DNA from: Cryptosporangium phraense
GTDB taxonomy: Bacteria; Actinomycetota; Actinomycetes; Mycobacteriales; Cryptosporangiaceae
Assembly: GCF_006912135.1 (NCBI RefSeq)
Contig: NZ_VIRS01000005.1
Coordinates: 62,001-126,000 of the forward strand
DNA: 64,000 nucleotides
Direction: 5' to 3'
The notes under the pieces were generated by a model. That model was not told the DNA's origin. It saw nothing but the letters and a program-made list of their open reading frames with translations, and ran no database searches. Below, piece after piece: positions 32,839 to 41,171 of the stretch (position 1 is its first letter; every line of letters starts with the position of its first letter). The position numbers and the translations under genes were made by a program.

Positions 32839-34440
32839 GTGCTCGACGTCGACGCGGTGGCGCGGGCGCGCCTCGGTTTCGCGCTGCGGCCGCCGCAGCA
32901 CGAGGCCGCGACCTCGGTCGTCAGCGGCCGGGACACGCTCGCGGTGCTGCCGACCGGCAGCGGCAAGAGCGCGATCTACCAGGCCGCCGGTCTGGCGCTC
33001 GAGGGGCTGACCGTCGTCGTCTCGCCGCTGATCGCGCTCCAGCGCGACCAGGTGCGGTCGCTCACCGACCGGCAGATCCCGGCGACCGTGCTGAACTCGA
33101 CCCTGCACCACGCCGAGCGCGCGGCGGCGTTAGCGGCGATCCGCGACGGTGCGATCAGCTTCGTGCTGCTCGGCCCGGAGCAGCTGGCCAACCCCGAGTC
33201 GCTCGCGGCGATCACCTCGCGGAAGGTCACGCTCTTCGTCGTCGACGAGGCGCACCTGATCAGCCAGTGGGGCCACGACTTCCGGCCCGACTACCTGCGC
33301 CTGGCCGACGTGATCGACGCGCTCGGGCGTCCGCCGGTGCTCGCGCTGACCGCGACCGCCGCGCCGCCGGTGCAGTCCGACATCACCCGCCGGCTCCGCA
33401 TGACGACGCCGCAGGTGCTGGTCACCGGCTTCGACCGGCCCAACCTGCGGCTCTCGGTGCGGCGCACCCGGCGGGACGTCCCCGAGGACCAGGCGCTCGA
33501 CGACCGCACGGTCGACGTGATGCTCGCGCACGAGACCCCGGCGCTCGTCTACACGCTGACCCGGGCCCGCGCGACCGCCCTGGCCGAGCGGCTGAACCTC
33601 GATTCGTACCGCGCAGAGGCCTACCACGCCGGCCTGTCCGCGGCCGAGCGCACCCGCGTCCAGGACGCGTTCTTCGCCGGCGAGCTCGACGTCGTCGTCG
33701 CCACCAGTGCGTTCGGGATGGGGATCGACAAGCCGGACGTCCGCACCGTCGTGCACGCCGGGATGCCCGGCAGCCTGGACGAGTACTACCAGGAGATCGG
33801 CCGGGCCGGCCGGGACGGCCGACCGGCCGCGGCCGTGCTCGTCTACGACGAGCGGTCGATCCGGATCCCGCGGCTGCTGGCCGCGCGGTCGCAGCTGCAC
33901 CCGGAGACGGTCGACGCGGTGATCGACCATCTGGTGGACGCCCGGGGGCGGGTCGGCGTGGCCGAGGTGGCCAAGTCGGCGGGCGTCGGCCGGGGCCAGG
34001 TGGAGCGGGTGATCGCGGAGCTCACCGACCTGGGCCTGCTGACCGCGGACGGCGAGGTGCGGCCGGGAGGTGCCGGGCTTCCGGCCGACGCGGCGGCCGA
34101 GGTGCTGGCCGAGGGCGACCGGCGGAAGACGATCCTGGCCAGCCAGATCGACACCGCCCGGCACTACGCCGAGACCACCCGATGCCGCCGGGCCGAACTG
34201 CTGGCCTACTTCGGCGAGCACTACCCGCCCCCGTGCGGGTCCTGCGACAACGACGCCCACCCGGTCGCGCACCCCCGGTCGACGTTCGACCGCGAGGGCG
34301 TGAAGGTGCACCACAAGCTGTGGGGTCCCGGCGTCCTGCTCTCCCGCGACGACCACGAGCTGACCGCGCTGTTCGACGCCGTCGGCTACCGCCACCTCAC
34401 CCCGGCGGTGCTCACCAACGGCCTGCTGACGATCGACTGA
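32839..34440 (+). CDS. RecQ-family DNA helicase
   Basis: A 533-residue helicase. Motif I VLPTGSGKSAIYQ, motif II VVDEAHLISQWGHDFRPDY (DEAH plus aromatic loop), motif III LALTATAAPPV, motif V VVVATSAFGMGIDKPDVR and motif VI YYQEIGRAGRDGR are all present. A RecQ-Ct zinc region reads CRRAELLAYFGEHYPPPCGSCDND: three of the four usual cysteines, the last being Asp. No HRDC domain follows; a small C-terminal domain (VKVHHKLWGPGVLLSRDDHE) ends the protein. It unwinds 3'-tailed or forked DNA in repair. GTG 32839 has GGGAGGA upstream. Confidence 0.93.
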   Translation: MLDVDAVARARLGFALRPPQHEAATSVVSGRDTLAVLPTGSGKSAIYQAAGLALEGLTVVVSPLIALQRDQVRSLTDRQIPATVLNSTLHHAERAAALAAIRDGAISFVLLGPEQLANPESLAAITSRKVTLFVVDEAHLISQWGHDFRPDYLRLADVIDALGRPPVLALTATAAPPVQSDITRRLRMTTPQVLVTGFDRPNLRLSVRRTRRDVPEDQALDDRTVDVMLAHETPALVYTLTRARATALAERLNLDSYRAEAYHAGLSAAERTRVQDAFFAGELDVVVATSAFGMGIDKPDVRTVVHAGMPGSLDEYYQEIGRAGRDGRPAAAVLVYDERSIRIPRLLAARSQLHPETVDAVIDHLVDARGRVGVAEVAKSAGVGRGQVERVIAELTDLGLLTADGEVRPGGAGLPADAAAEVLAEGDRRKTILASQIDTARHYAETTRCRRAELLAYFGEHYPPPCGSCDNDAHPVAHPRSTFDREGVKVHHKLWGPGVLLSRDDHELTALFDAVGYRHLTPAVLTNGLLTID

Positions 34441-34489
34441 GCCGGGCCGGCCGGAGCAGTTCCCGGGTGTGCGCCTCTAGCATCGAGCC

Positions 34490-35341
34490 ATGGTTGACGC
34501 GCTCGTGCTGGCCGGCGGCGGAGTAGCCGGCATCGCCTGGGAACTCGGCGTCCTGCGGGGCCTCGCCGACGAGGATCCCGCGCTGGCCGACCGGCTGATC
34601 GGGGCCGACATCGTGGTCGGCACGTCGGCCGGCTCGGCGGTCGCGGCCCAGATCACCAGCGGCACGCCGCTGGCCGACCTGTACGACGCCCAGCTCGCGC
34701 CGTCGTCGGCCGAGCTGGAGGTCGAGCTCGATCTCGACGAATTCGTCGCGCGGATGGGCGAGGCGACCCAGGGGGTGACGGACGCCGGAGCCCTGCGCCG
34801 CCGGATCGGGGCGATGGCGCTCGCCACCCCGACCCTCGACGAGCAGACCCGGCTGGCGTCGGTCGCCGCCCGGCTGCCGCGCCCGGAGTGGCCGCTCCGG
34901 ACCGTGCTGATCCCCGCGGTCGACGCCACCACCGGCGAGGTCGTGGTGTTCGACCGCGACAGCGGGGTCGCGCTGGTCGACGCGGTCGCCGCCAGCTGCG
35001 CGGTGCCCGGCGTCTGGCCTCCGGTGACGATCGGCGACCGGCGGTTCGTCGACGGCGGCGTCCGGTCCGCCTCCAACGCCGACCTGGCGGCGGGCGCCGA
35101 CCGGATCGTCGTACTGACGCCGACGATGGAGAACACGCCGATCCCGCTCGGCGGCGACCTGAACGACGAGATCGACGCCCTGCGCCCTGGGACGACCCAC
35201 GTCGTCTGGGCCGACGAGGCGTCGGCGGCGGCGTTCGGCACCAACCCGCTCTCACCGGCCACCCGCGGGCCGGCGGCCCGGGCCGGTCGGGCGATCGGGC
35301 GCAGCCGGGCCGCCGCGGTGCGCGGCTTCCTCGGCGCGTGA
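34490..35341 (+). CDS. patatin-like phospholipase
   Basis: A 283-residue lipid acyl hydrolase. The Gly-rich oxyanion loop LVLAGGGVAGIAWELGVLRG (residues ~5-24), nucleophile VVGTSAGSAVA (Ser near residue 47) and catalytic Asp in RFVDGGVRSASNADLA form the Ser-Asp dyad. There is no signal peptide, so it acts in the cytosol or on the inner membrane face. Its TGA overlaps the GTG of the TetR-type gene by four bases, suggesting coupled expression. Confidence 0.93.
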   Translation: MVDALVLAGGGVAGIAWELGVLRGLADEDPALADRLIGADIVVGTSAGSAVAAQITSGTPLADLYDAQLAPSSAELEVELDLDEFVARMGEATQGVTDAGALRRRIGAMALATPTLDEQTRLASVAARLPRPEWPLRTVLIPAVDATTGEVVVFDRDSGVALVDAVAASCAVPGVWPPVTIGDRRFVDGGVRSASNADLAAGADRIVVLTPTMENTPIPLGGDLNDEIDALRPGTTHVVWADEASAAAFGTNPLSPATRGPAARAGRAIGRSRAAAVRGFLGA

Positions 35342-35901
35342 CGACCCGGGCGCCCTCGGCCCGGCGGGACGAACTGCTCGAGCGGGCCTACCGGTACGTG
35401 ACCGCGCACGGCCTGGCCGAGCTCTCGCTGCGTCCGCTGGCCGCGGCCGTCGAGTCCAGTCCCCGGGTGCTGCTGTTCCTGTTCGACTCGAAGGAAGGGC
35501 TGGTCCGGGCGCTGCTGGCCCGGGCCCGCCAGGACGAGCTGGCCTTCCTCGAGCGCGGCCGGGCCGAGCACGACGGTCAGGGGCTCTCCGTCGGGGTGCG
35601 GGTCATGTGGCGGTGGCTCTCGGCCGAGGAGCACCGGCCGCTGCTCGGCCTCTGGGCCGAGGCCTACGCGCTGTCGCTCGTCCAGCCGGACGGCCCGTGG
35701 GCCGGCTTCGGACGGCAGACCGTCGACGACTGGCTCGACGTCCTGGCCGCGACGCAACCGGCGGACCGTCGCGACACCGAGGCCGGCAGCGCGGAGCGGA
35801 CGCTGGCGCTGGCCGTGCTCCGGGGCGCGTTGCTCGACCTGCTGGCGACCGGCGACGTGGACCGCACGACCGCGGCCGTGGAGCGGTACGCTGCTCACTG
35901 A
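35338..35901 (+). CDS. TetR-family transcriptional regulator
   Basis: A 187-residue regulator. The N-terminal helix-turn-helix (residues ~8-55) reads RRDELLERAYRYVTAHGLAELSLRPLAAAVESSPRVLLFLFDSKEGLV. The remaining helices form a ligand/dimer domain with no clear family. GTG 35338 overlaps the patatin stop (GTGA). Its own stop lies inside a 26-bp perfect palindrome that precedes the acetyltransferase gene, so that palindrome is a natural candidate operator. Confidence 0.9.
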   Translation: MTTRAPSARRDELLERAYRYVTAHGLAELSLRPLAAAVESSPRVLLFLFDSKEGLVRALLARARQDELAFLERGRAEHDGQGLSVGVRVMWRWLSAEEHRPLLGLWAEAYALSLVQPDGPWAGFGRQTVDDWLDVLAATQPADRRDTEAGSAERTLALAVLRGALLDLLATGDVDRTTAAVERYAAH

Positions 35902-35919
35902 AACGATCGTTTCAGTGAG
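35894..35919. promoter_or_regulatory. 26-bp perfect palindrome (operator)
   Basis: The left arm CTCACTGAAACGA (35894-35906) is exactly mirrored by TCGTTTCAGTGAG (35907-35919). It overlaps the TetR stop codon and ends 10 bases before the acetyltransferase ATG, overlapping its ribosome site. The core TGAAACGATCGTTTCA is of TetR-operator type. Confidence 0.75.
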
Positions 35920-35929
35920 GGGAGTCGCG

Positions 35930-36430
35930 ATGAACATCCGGCCACTGGGCGAACCGGGCGACCTCGGCTGGGTCGTCGGCGAGCACGGCCGCGTCTACGC
36001 CGAGGAGTTCGGCTGGGACGTCAGCTTCGAGGCGCTGGTCGCGCAGATCGTCGCCGACTACGCGAACAAGCACGACCCGCGGCGCGAGGCGGCCTGGATC
36101 GCCGAGGTCGACGGCGAGCGGGCCGGGTGCGTGTTCTGCGTCGCGGCCGACGACACGACCGCCCAACTACGGATCCTGCTGGTCCACCCGCGGGCCCGCG
36201 GGCTCGGCCTGGGCGACCGGCTGGTCTCCGGCTGCCTCGACTTCGCGACCGCGGCCGGCTACCGCCGGATGGTCCTGTGGACGAACGACGTGCTGGCCGC
36301 GGCCCGTCGCATCTACCAGCGCCACGGCTTCGCCCTGGTGGACGAGGAGGCCCACCACAGCTTCGGCCGGGATCTGACCGGCCAGCACTGGGCCCGGGAC
36401 CTCGGGCAATACGCCGACGATATGGCCTGA
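35930..36430 (+). CDS. GNAT-family N-acetyltransferase
   Basis: A 166-residue acetyltransferase. The acetyl-CoA pyrophosphate loop is LLVHPRARGLGLGDRLVSGCLDFA (residues ~83-106), followed by YRRMVLWTNDVLAAARRIYQRHGFALVDEE. The opening block IRPLGEPGDLGWVVGEHGRVYAEEFGW is like the C-terminal half of MarR-GNAT fusion proteins, here free-standing. It transfers an acetyl group to an amine of unknown identity. ATG 35930 is taken because GAGGGGAG lies just before it. Expression is probably governed by the palindrome at its start. Confidence 0.9.
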   Translation: MNIRPLGEPGDLGWVVGEHGRVYAEEFGWDVSFEALVAQIVADYANKHDPRREAAWIAEVDGERAGCVFCVAADDTTAQLRILLVHPRARGLGLGDRLVSGCLDFATAAGYRRMVLWTNDVLAAARRIYQRHGFALVDEEAHHSFGRDLTGQHWARDLGQYADDMA

Positions 36431-36446
36431 CTCGTAGCCTGGATTC

Positions 36447-37121
36447 GTGCGTGTCTTGATCGTCGAGGACGAGCTGTACCTGGCCGAGGCCATCCGCGAC
36501 GGGCTGCGCCTGGAGGCGATCGCGGCCGACATCGCCGGCGACGGCGACACCGCGCTCGGCCTGCTGAGCGTCAACGCCTACGACATCGCGGTGCTCGACC
36601 GGGACATCCCCGGCCCGTCCGGCGACGAGATCGCCAGGAGCATCGTCGCGTCGGGCAGCGGCCTGCCGATCCTGCTGCTCACCGCGGCCGTCCGGCTCGA
36701 CGACAAGGCGTCCGGGTTCGAGCTCGGCGCCGACGACTACCTCACCAAGCCGTTCGAGCTGCAGGAACTCGTGCTCCGGCTCCGGGCGCTCGACCGCCGG
36801 CGGGCCCGGCACCGCCCGCCGGTGCGCGAGATCGCCGGCCTGCGCCTGGACCCGTTCCGCCGCGAGGTCTACCGCGACGGCCGGTACGTCGCGCTGACCC
36901 GGAAGCAGTTCGCGGTGCTCGAGGTGCTGGTCGGCGCCGACGGCGGGGTGATCAGCGCCGAGGAACTGCTGGAGCGGGCCTGGGACGAGAACGCCGACCC
37001 GTTCACGAACGCGGTGCGGATCACGGTCTCGTCGCTGCGCAAGCGGCTCGGCGAGCCCGGCCTGATCGCCACCGTGCCCGGCGTCGGCTACCGCATCGAC
37101 ACCGGCGACGCGCGTGGATAG
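36447..37121 (+). CDS. vanR: VanR-like OmpR-family response regulator
   Basis: A 224-residue regulator. The receiver domain has VEDELYLAEAIRDGL (acidic pair), phospho-acceptor Asp in AVLDRDIPGPSGDEI, LLLTAA and the conserved Lys in DDYLTKPFELQEL. The OmpR winged helix follows (LTRKQFAVLEVLVGADGGVISAEELLERAWDENADPFTNAVRITVSSLRKRL). The DRDIPG block matches actinomycete VanR proteins. It overlaps the kinase gene by eight bases. Its position beside vanHAX supports control of that operon, but the pair is transcribed toward vanX, not with it. Confidence 0.88.
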   Translation: MRVLIVEDELYLAEAIRDGLRLEAIAADIAGDGDTALGLLSVNAYDIAVLDRDIPGPSGDEIARSIVASGSGLPILLLTAAVRLDDKASGFELGADDYLTKPFELQELVLRLRALDRRRARHRPPVREIAGLRLDPFRREVYRDGRYVALTRKQFAVLEVLVGADGGVISAEELLERAWDENADPFTNAVRITVSSLRKRLGEPGLIATVPGVGYRIDTGDARG

Positions 37122-38190
37122 GCCGCCCGGGTTGAGCGTCCGGCTCAAGCTGACGCTCAGCTACGCGGGGTTCCTGCTGATCACCGGGGCACTGCTGCTC
37201 GCGACCGTCTGGGTGTTCCTCCTCCGTTACGTCCCGGACCCGCCGCCCGGGCGGCGCATCCCGATGGGCCCGACCCAGCGCGACCTCCTCGACGCGTTTC
37301 TCCCCCGGGCCGCCCAGGCGATGACGTTCCTGCTGATCTTCGGCCTGATCGGGGGCTGGGTGCTGGCCGGCCGGATGCTCGCGCCGCTGAGCCGGATCAC
37401 CGACGCCACCCGGCGGGCCGCCGACGGTTCGCTCGCCCACCGCATCTGGCTCCCGGGCCGGCGGGACGAGTTCCGCGAGCTGGCCGACGCCTTCGACGCG
37501 ATGCTGGCGCGGCTGGAAGCCAACATGGCCGAGCAGCAGCGGTTCGCGGCCAACGCGTCGCACGAGCTCCGGACTCCGCTGGCCATCACCCAGACCCTCC
37601 TCGACGTCGCCCACAGCGACCCCGAGCGGGCCACCAGCGAGCTCGACCGACGCCTGCGCGCGGTCAACGCCCGGGCGATCGAGCTCACCGAGGCGCTACT
37701 GCTGCTCAGCCGGGCCGACCAGCGTTCGTTCGTCCGCGAACCCGTCGATCTGTCGCTCGTCGCCGAGGAGGCCACCGAGACGCTCCTGCCGCTGGCCGAG
37801 AAGCACGGCGTCACGATGCAGACGTCCGGGGACGTCGCCCCGGCCCTCGGATCACCCGCGCTCCTGCTCCAGATGACGACGAACCTGCTGCACAACGCGA
37901 TCGTCCACAACCGACCCGGGAACGGGACGGTGCAGGTCACGACCGCGGTCCGGGCCGGGTCGGTGGTCCTGACCGTCGAGAACACCGGCGAGGAGCTGCG
38001 GCCCGAGCTGATCGCGACGCTCACCGAGCCGTTCCAGCGCGGCACCCAGCGGATCCGGAGTGACCAGGCCGGCGTCGGCCTCGGGCTGGCGATCGTGCAG
38101 AGCATCGCCCGGGCGCACGACGGAACCCTCACCCTCCGCCCGGGCCCGGCCGGAGGCCTCCGCATCACCGTCGAACTCCCGGTCACGTGA
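37114..38190 (+). CDS. vanS: VanS-like sensor histidine kinase
   Basis: A 358-residue kinase. Two membrane helices (residues ~12-35 and ~67-90) enclose a short outer loop of about 30 residues rich in Pro and Arg. A HAMP domain (LAPLSRITDATRRAADG), HisKA box FAANASHELRTPLAITQTLLDV (His near residue 150), N box TNLLHNAIVHNRPG and G boxes ENTGEEL / GVGLGLAIVQSIARAHDG follow. It should phosphorylate VanR on sensing glycopeptide or cell-wall stress. GTG 37114 overlaps vanR. Its last eight bases overlap the convergent vanX stop. Confidence 0.88.
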   Translation: MDRPPGLSVRLKLTLSYAGFLLITGALLLATVWVFLLRYVPDPPPGRRIPMGPTQRDLLDAFLPRAAQAMTFLLIFGLIGGWVLAGRMLAPLSRITDATRRAADGSLAHRIWLPGRRDEFRELADAFDAMLARLEANMAEQQRFAANASHELRTPLAITQTLLDVAHSDPERATSELDRRLRAVNARAIELTEALLLLSRADQRSFVREPVDLSLVAEEATETLLPLAEKHGVTMQTSGDVAPALGSPALLLQMTTNLLHNAIVHNRPGNGTVQVTTAVRAGSVVLTVENTGEELRPELIATLTEPFQRGTQRIRSDQAGVGLGLAIVQSIARAHDGTLTLRPGPAGGLRITVELPVT

Positions 38191-38791
38191 TCGGGAAGTC
38201 GAAGTACGTCTCGGGGTAGGGCTCGTTCTCGAGCGTGTAGTGCCACCACTCGAAGAAGTACGACCGGAACCCGCACTCCTCCATGATCGAGCACAGGTAA
38301 CGCCGGTTCTGGGCCTCGGCCGCGGTGATCTCGGCCGACCCGTGGTGCGAGACCGAGTCCATCAGGTCGTGGCCACCGCCCATCGGCAGGAGGTCGTCGG
38401 TCGAGAGCCGGTAGAGCGTCAGGTCCACCGTGCTGCCGCGGGTGTGACCGGACTTCGCCGCGACGTAGCCCTTCGCGAACATGTCGGCCCGCGCGATGCG
38501 CGGATAGTGCCGGGACTTCGTGGCACCGTCCTCGGGCTGCGTCGACCAGGTCAGGAAACGGTCGACGGCCCGCTGGGGGCGGTAGCCGTCCCAGAGCAGC
38601 AGGCCGAAGCCGAGCGAGGCGGCCTTCTCCCGGGCCTTGTCCAGGCCGATGCACAACGCGCGGGTGCCGACGATCCGGTTGGCGACGTACCCGTCCACCG
38701 GCTTGCCGGTGAAGTTGTCCCAGGTGGCGTACTTGGCGTCCCAGCGAATGCCGGGCACGGCCTCGTCGACGAAGACGAAGTCCTCGTTCAT
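38183..38791 (-). CDS. vanX: D-alanyl-D-alanine dipeptidase VanX
   Basis: A 202-residue zinc peptidase, the family's usual length, which hydrolyses D-Ala-D-Ala so that only D-Ala-D-Lac enters the wall. Zinc ligands: His and Asp seven apart in SGHTRGSTVDLTL, and His in FEWWHY, which also carries the catalytic Glu; these correspond to VanX His116, Asp123, His184 and Glu181. DGYRPQRAVDRFLTW supplies the Arg. The ATG overlaps the vanA stop (ATGA), so translation is coupled. Confidence 0.96.
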   Translation of the reverse strand: MNEDFVFVDEAVPGIRWDAKYATWDNFTGKPVDGYVANRIVGTRALCIGLDKAREKAASLGFGLLLWDGYRPQRAVDRFLTWSTQPEDGATKSRHYPRIARADMFAKGYVAAKSGHTRGSTVDLTLYRLSTDDLLPMGGGHDLMDSVSHHGSAEITAAEAQNRRYLCSIMEECGFRSYFFEWWHYTLENEPYPETYFDFPIT

Positions 38792-39804
38792 CGGGCGGCC
38801 AGCGCCAGTGACACGAGCCGGTCGATCACGTCGGCGAGCGACCACCCGGCCGCGGCCATCATCCGCGGATAGCGGCTGTACGAGGTCAGGCCGGGCAGCG
38901 TGTTGACCTCGTTGAGCACGACGGTCCCGTCGTCGGTCAGGAACAGGTCGACCCGGGCCAGCCCCCGGCAGCCGAGCGCCCGGTAGATCGCCGTGGCCGT
39001 CTCCCGCACCAGCGCGCGCGACTCGGCCGGGATGTCGGCCGGCACGATCGGCGTCGCGTTCTCCGAGCCGCTCTCCGGTTCGTCCTCCTGGTGAATCCGG
39101 AAGAACCCGTGCGAGAGCGCGATCCGGTCCACCTCGCCGACGACGAGGTCGTCGCCGTTGCCGAGGACGTCGGCGTTGCCGAGGACGGCGCAGCCGACCT
39201 CGGCGCCCTCGACCGCCTGCTCGATCAGCACCTTCGCGTCGTACTGCCGGGCGGTCTCCAGAGCCGCGGCCAGGTCGTCCGGCCCGGAGACCTTGCTGAC
39301 GCCGAACGACGAGCCGGACCGGGCCGGCTTCACGAACACCGGGTAGGTGAGATCGCCGGGGTCGACGTCGCCGGTCCAGAACGTCGGCGTCGCGATCCCG
39401 GCGCTGCGCACGACGACGTAGGTCAGGGACTTGTCCATGGCCAGCGCCGAACTCTGGACGTCGCACCCGACGTACGGCAGACCGGCCGTCTCCAGCAGCC
39501 CCTGGATGGCCCCGTCCTCGCCGAACCGGCCGTGCAGCACCGGGAACGCCAGGTCGAGCGCGATCGCGTCGTATTTCCCGTCGTCCAGCACGAGCAGGTG
39601 ACGGCCCGACAACACGGCCGGGCGGCCGGTGTCGTCGTCCGGGCCCTCGCCCAGCGTCCAGGCGCCGCTCGGCGAGATCCTGATCCAGTACGGCTCGTAC
39701 CTGGTGCCGTCGAGGTGCCGGGCGACCTCGCGGGCCGACTTGACCGAGACGGGATGTTCCTCCGACCGGCCACCGAACAGAATGCCGATCCTCAACCTAT
39801 CCAT
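38788..39804 (-). CDS. vanA: D-alanine:D-lactate ligase (VanA type)
   Basis: A 338-residue ATP-grasp ligase. GILFGGRSEEHPVSVKSAREV opens the family. FVKPARSGSSFGVSKV binds ATP, and LARVDLFLTDDGTVVLNEVNTLPGLT carries the Mg ligands. The omega-loop SHGFFRIHQEDEPESGSENATPIVPA has the RIHQE block of D-Ala-D-Lac ligases, where His (VanA His244) replaces the Tyr of ordinary Ddl enzymes. It thus builds the depsipeptide end that glycopeptides bind poorly. Its start overlaps vanH by eight bases. Confidence 0.96.
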   Translation of the reverse strand: MDRLRIGILFGGRSEEHPVSVKSAREVARHLDGTRYEPYWIRISPSGAWTLGEGPDDDTGRPAVLSGRHLLVLDDGKYDAIALDLAFPVLHGRFGEDGAIQGLLETAGLPYVGCDVQSSALAMDKSLTYVVVRSAGIATPTFWTGDVDPGDLTYPVFVKPARSGSSFGVSKVSGPDDLAAALETARQYDAKVLIEQAVEGAEVGCAVLGNADVLGNGDDLVVGEVDRIALSHGFFRIHQEDEPESGSENATPIVPADIPAESRALVRETATAIYRALGCRGLARVDLFLTDDGTVVLNEVNTLPGLTSYSRYPRMMAAAGWSLADVIDRLVSLALAAR

Positions 39805-40756
39805 CGTGCTCCCCGCTTCCGAACTTCCGGCAATTGATGAGGCTGTTCTCGACGGTGTCGCGCAGCGCGTGATCCGTGTAATAGGCGGTGTGCGGGCTCA
39901 GCAGCACGTTCGGCATTTCCTGCAGCCGCAGCAGTGGCTTGTGGTCGATGACCCGGTTCCGGCGGTCGGCGTAGAAAATGCCTTCTTCCCCTTCGACGAC
40001 GTCCAGCGCCGCACCGCCGAGATGCCCGCTCTCCAGCACGGAGATCAGCGCGTCGGTATCGACCAGCGGCCCGCGCCCGGTATTGACGAGGAATGCGCCG
40101 GGCCTCAGCTGCTGTAGTCGGGCGCGGTCGACGAGATGATGCGTCGACGCGTCCAGTGGCGTGTGGAGCGTGACGATGTCGCTCTGCCGGAACAGCACGT
40201 CCAGCGGAACGTGCCCGGCCGCGGGACGGCTGTCGTGGGTCAGGATCCGGCTCCCGAAACCACGCAGCCGCGCGACGACCGCGGAGCCGATTCGCCCGGT
40301 TCCGACTACTCCGACGGTGAGATCGCGCAGCTCGCGGCCGCGGAACTCGGGCAGCCGGTAGTCGTGCTCGTCCGCGCGGCGGATCGTCGGCTTCGCCTGC
40401 CGGATCGCCATGAGCATGAGCATCACCGTGTAATCGGCGACGCTGTCCGGCGAATAGGCGACGTTTCCCACCCGGAGGCCGACGCTTTCCGCGTGGCTCA
40501 CGTTGAGATGGTCGAATCCGATGCTGCGCGTGGAGACGTAATTGACGCCGGCGCGGGCGAGCGCGTCGAGCGTCGCATTCGTGATCGGCGTCTTGTGCCC
40601 GACGCTGACGCATCGGCTCCCGCGGGCCAATTCGCTGGTGGTTTCGGAAACCGGCGCGTCGGTGATCGTGAGATCGGCTCCGTAGTGGGGCGCCAATTCC
40701 CGGAACAGGAGCGACTCGTCCGGCTCGCATCCGTAGATCGTGATCCGCTCGGGCAT
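39797..40756 (-). CDS. vanH: D-lactate dehydrogenase VanH
   Basis: A 319-residue D-2-hydroxyacid dehydrogenase reducing pyruvate to D-lactate for VanA. The N-terminal ISTRSIGFDHLNV-like segment (YVSTRSIGFDHLNVSHAE), the NAD fold VGVVGTGRIGSAVVARLRGFG, the Arg in LVNTGRGPLVDTDAL, the Glu in DVVEGEEGIF and His in LLSPHTAYYTD fit VanH closely. ATG 40756 begins the homology; the frame is open upstream into AT-richer DNA that looks like promoter. It is first in the vanHAX order. Confidence 0.96.
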   Translation of the reverse strand: MPERITIYGCEPDESLLFRELAPHYGADLTITDAPVSETTSELARGSRCVSVGHKTPITNATLDALARAGVNYVSTRSIGFDHLNVSHAESVGLRVGNVAYSPDSVADYTVMLMLMAIRQAKPTIRRADEHDYRLPEFRGRELRDLTVGVVGTGRIGSAVVARLRGFGSRILTHDSRPAAGHVPLDVLFRQSDIVTLHTPLDASTHHLVDRARLQQLRPGAFLVNTGRGPLVDTDALISVLESGHLGGAALDVVEGEEGIFYADRRNRVIDHKPLLRLQEMPNVLLSPHTAYYTDHALRDTVENSLINCRKFGSGEHDG

Positions 40757-40792
40757 GGCCCCAGTGAACGCGGCTCCCGGTTGCCGACCCGT

Positions 40793-40817
40793 ATTCGTTT
40801 TTCGATAAGCGAACGAT
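40793..40817 (-). promoter_or_regulatory. candidate vanH promoter / VanR-binding region
   Basis: An AT-rich patch in GC-rich surroundings, 37-61 bases upstream of vanH ATG. TTCG (40794-40797) and CGAA (40810-40813) are inverted around TTTTTCGATAAG. The exact -10/-35 cannot be assigned. Confidence 0.4.
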
Positions 40818-41036
40818 AGGGGCCCTCGGTTCTCGTAGTCGCCCACGAGGGTCAGCGTCGGGCTGCCGCCGACGGCCGGGCACCGCGATGGTCGGCCTGT
40901 CGCCGCGGAACAGGATCATCACCCGGTCGGCGTACCTCCCGGCGGTGCGGCCGACTCCACTGGCGACGGCGGCTGTCCGGGCCGCTCTGGGGATCCGCTG
41001 ATCGTCGCGTATCGCAGAACAGCGTCACGCATGTTG

Positions 41037-41065
41037 TTGACACGATCGCGCGTCGGGCCTTAACG
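41037..41065 (+). promoter_or_regulatory. sigma-70-type promoter for the dehydrogenase operon
   Basis: A perfect -35 TTGACA (41037-41042), a 17-base spacer and a weak -10 TTAACG (41060-41065) lie about 107 bases before the ATG at 41172. Confidence 0.45.
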
Positions 41066-41171
41066 TCGCCGCCACGCGGGTAGGCAACAGACTCGCGAAG
41101 CACCTCCCCCCGTTGCATGCCGATCCGGCGTGCAGCCGCTCGGCCCAGAACCCGAGCGAGCGGAGCGGATG

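Larger units (their letters stand above)
40757..41171. other. divergent control region between vanH and the dehydrogenase operon
   Basis: About 415 bases without a convincing gene. Near vanH there is an AT-richer island (40793-40817) with TTCG and CGAA arms separated by 12 bases, the likely vanH promoter and VanR-binding area. Toward the other side is a sigma-70-type promoter reading rightward (41037-41065). The middle shows nothing I recognise; one minus-strand open frame there is Arg-rich and unlike a protein. Confidence 0.6.

Noticed and set aside
40852-41118. Small minus-strand gene between vanH and the dehydrogenase
   Set aside because: Arg/Pro-rich product without a motif, covering what looks like the divergent promoter region.
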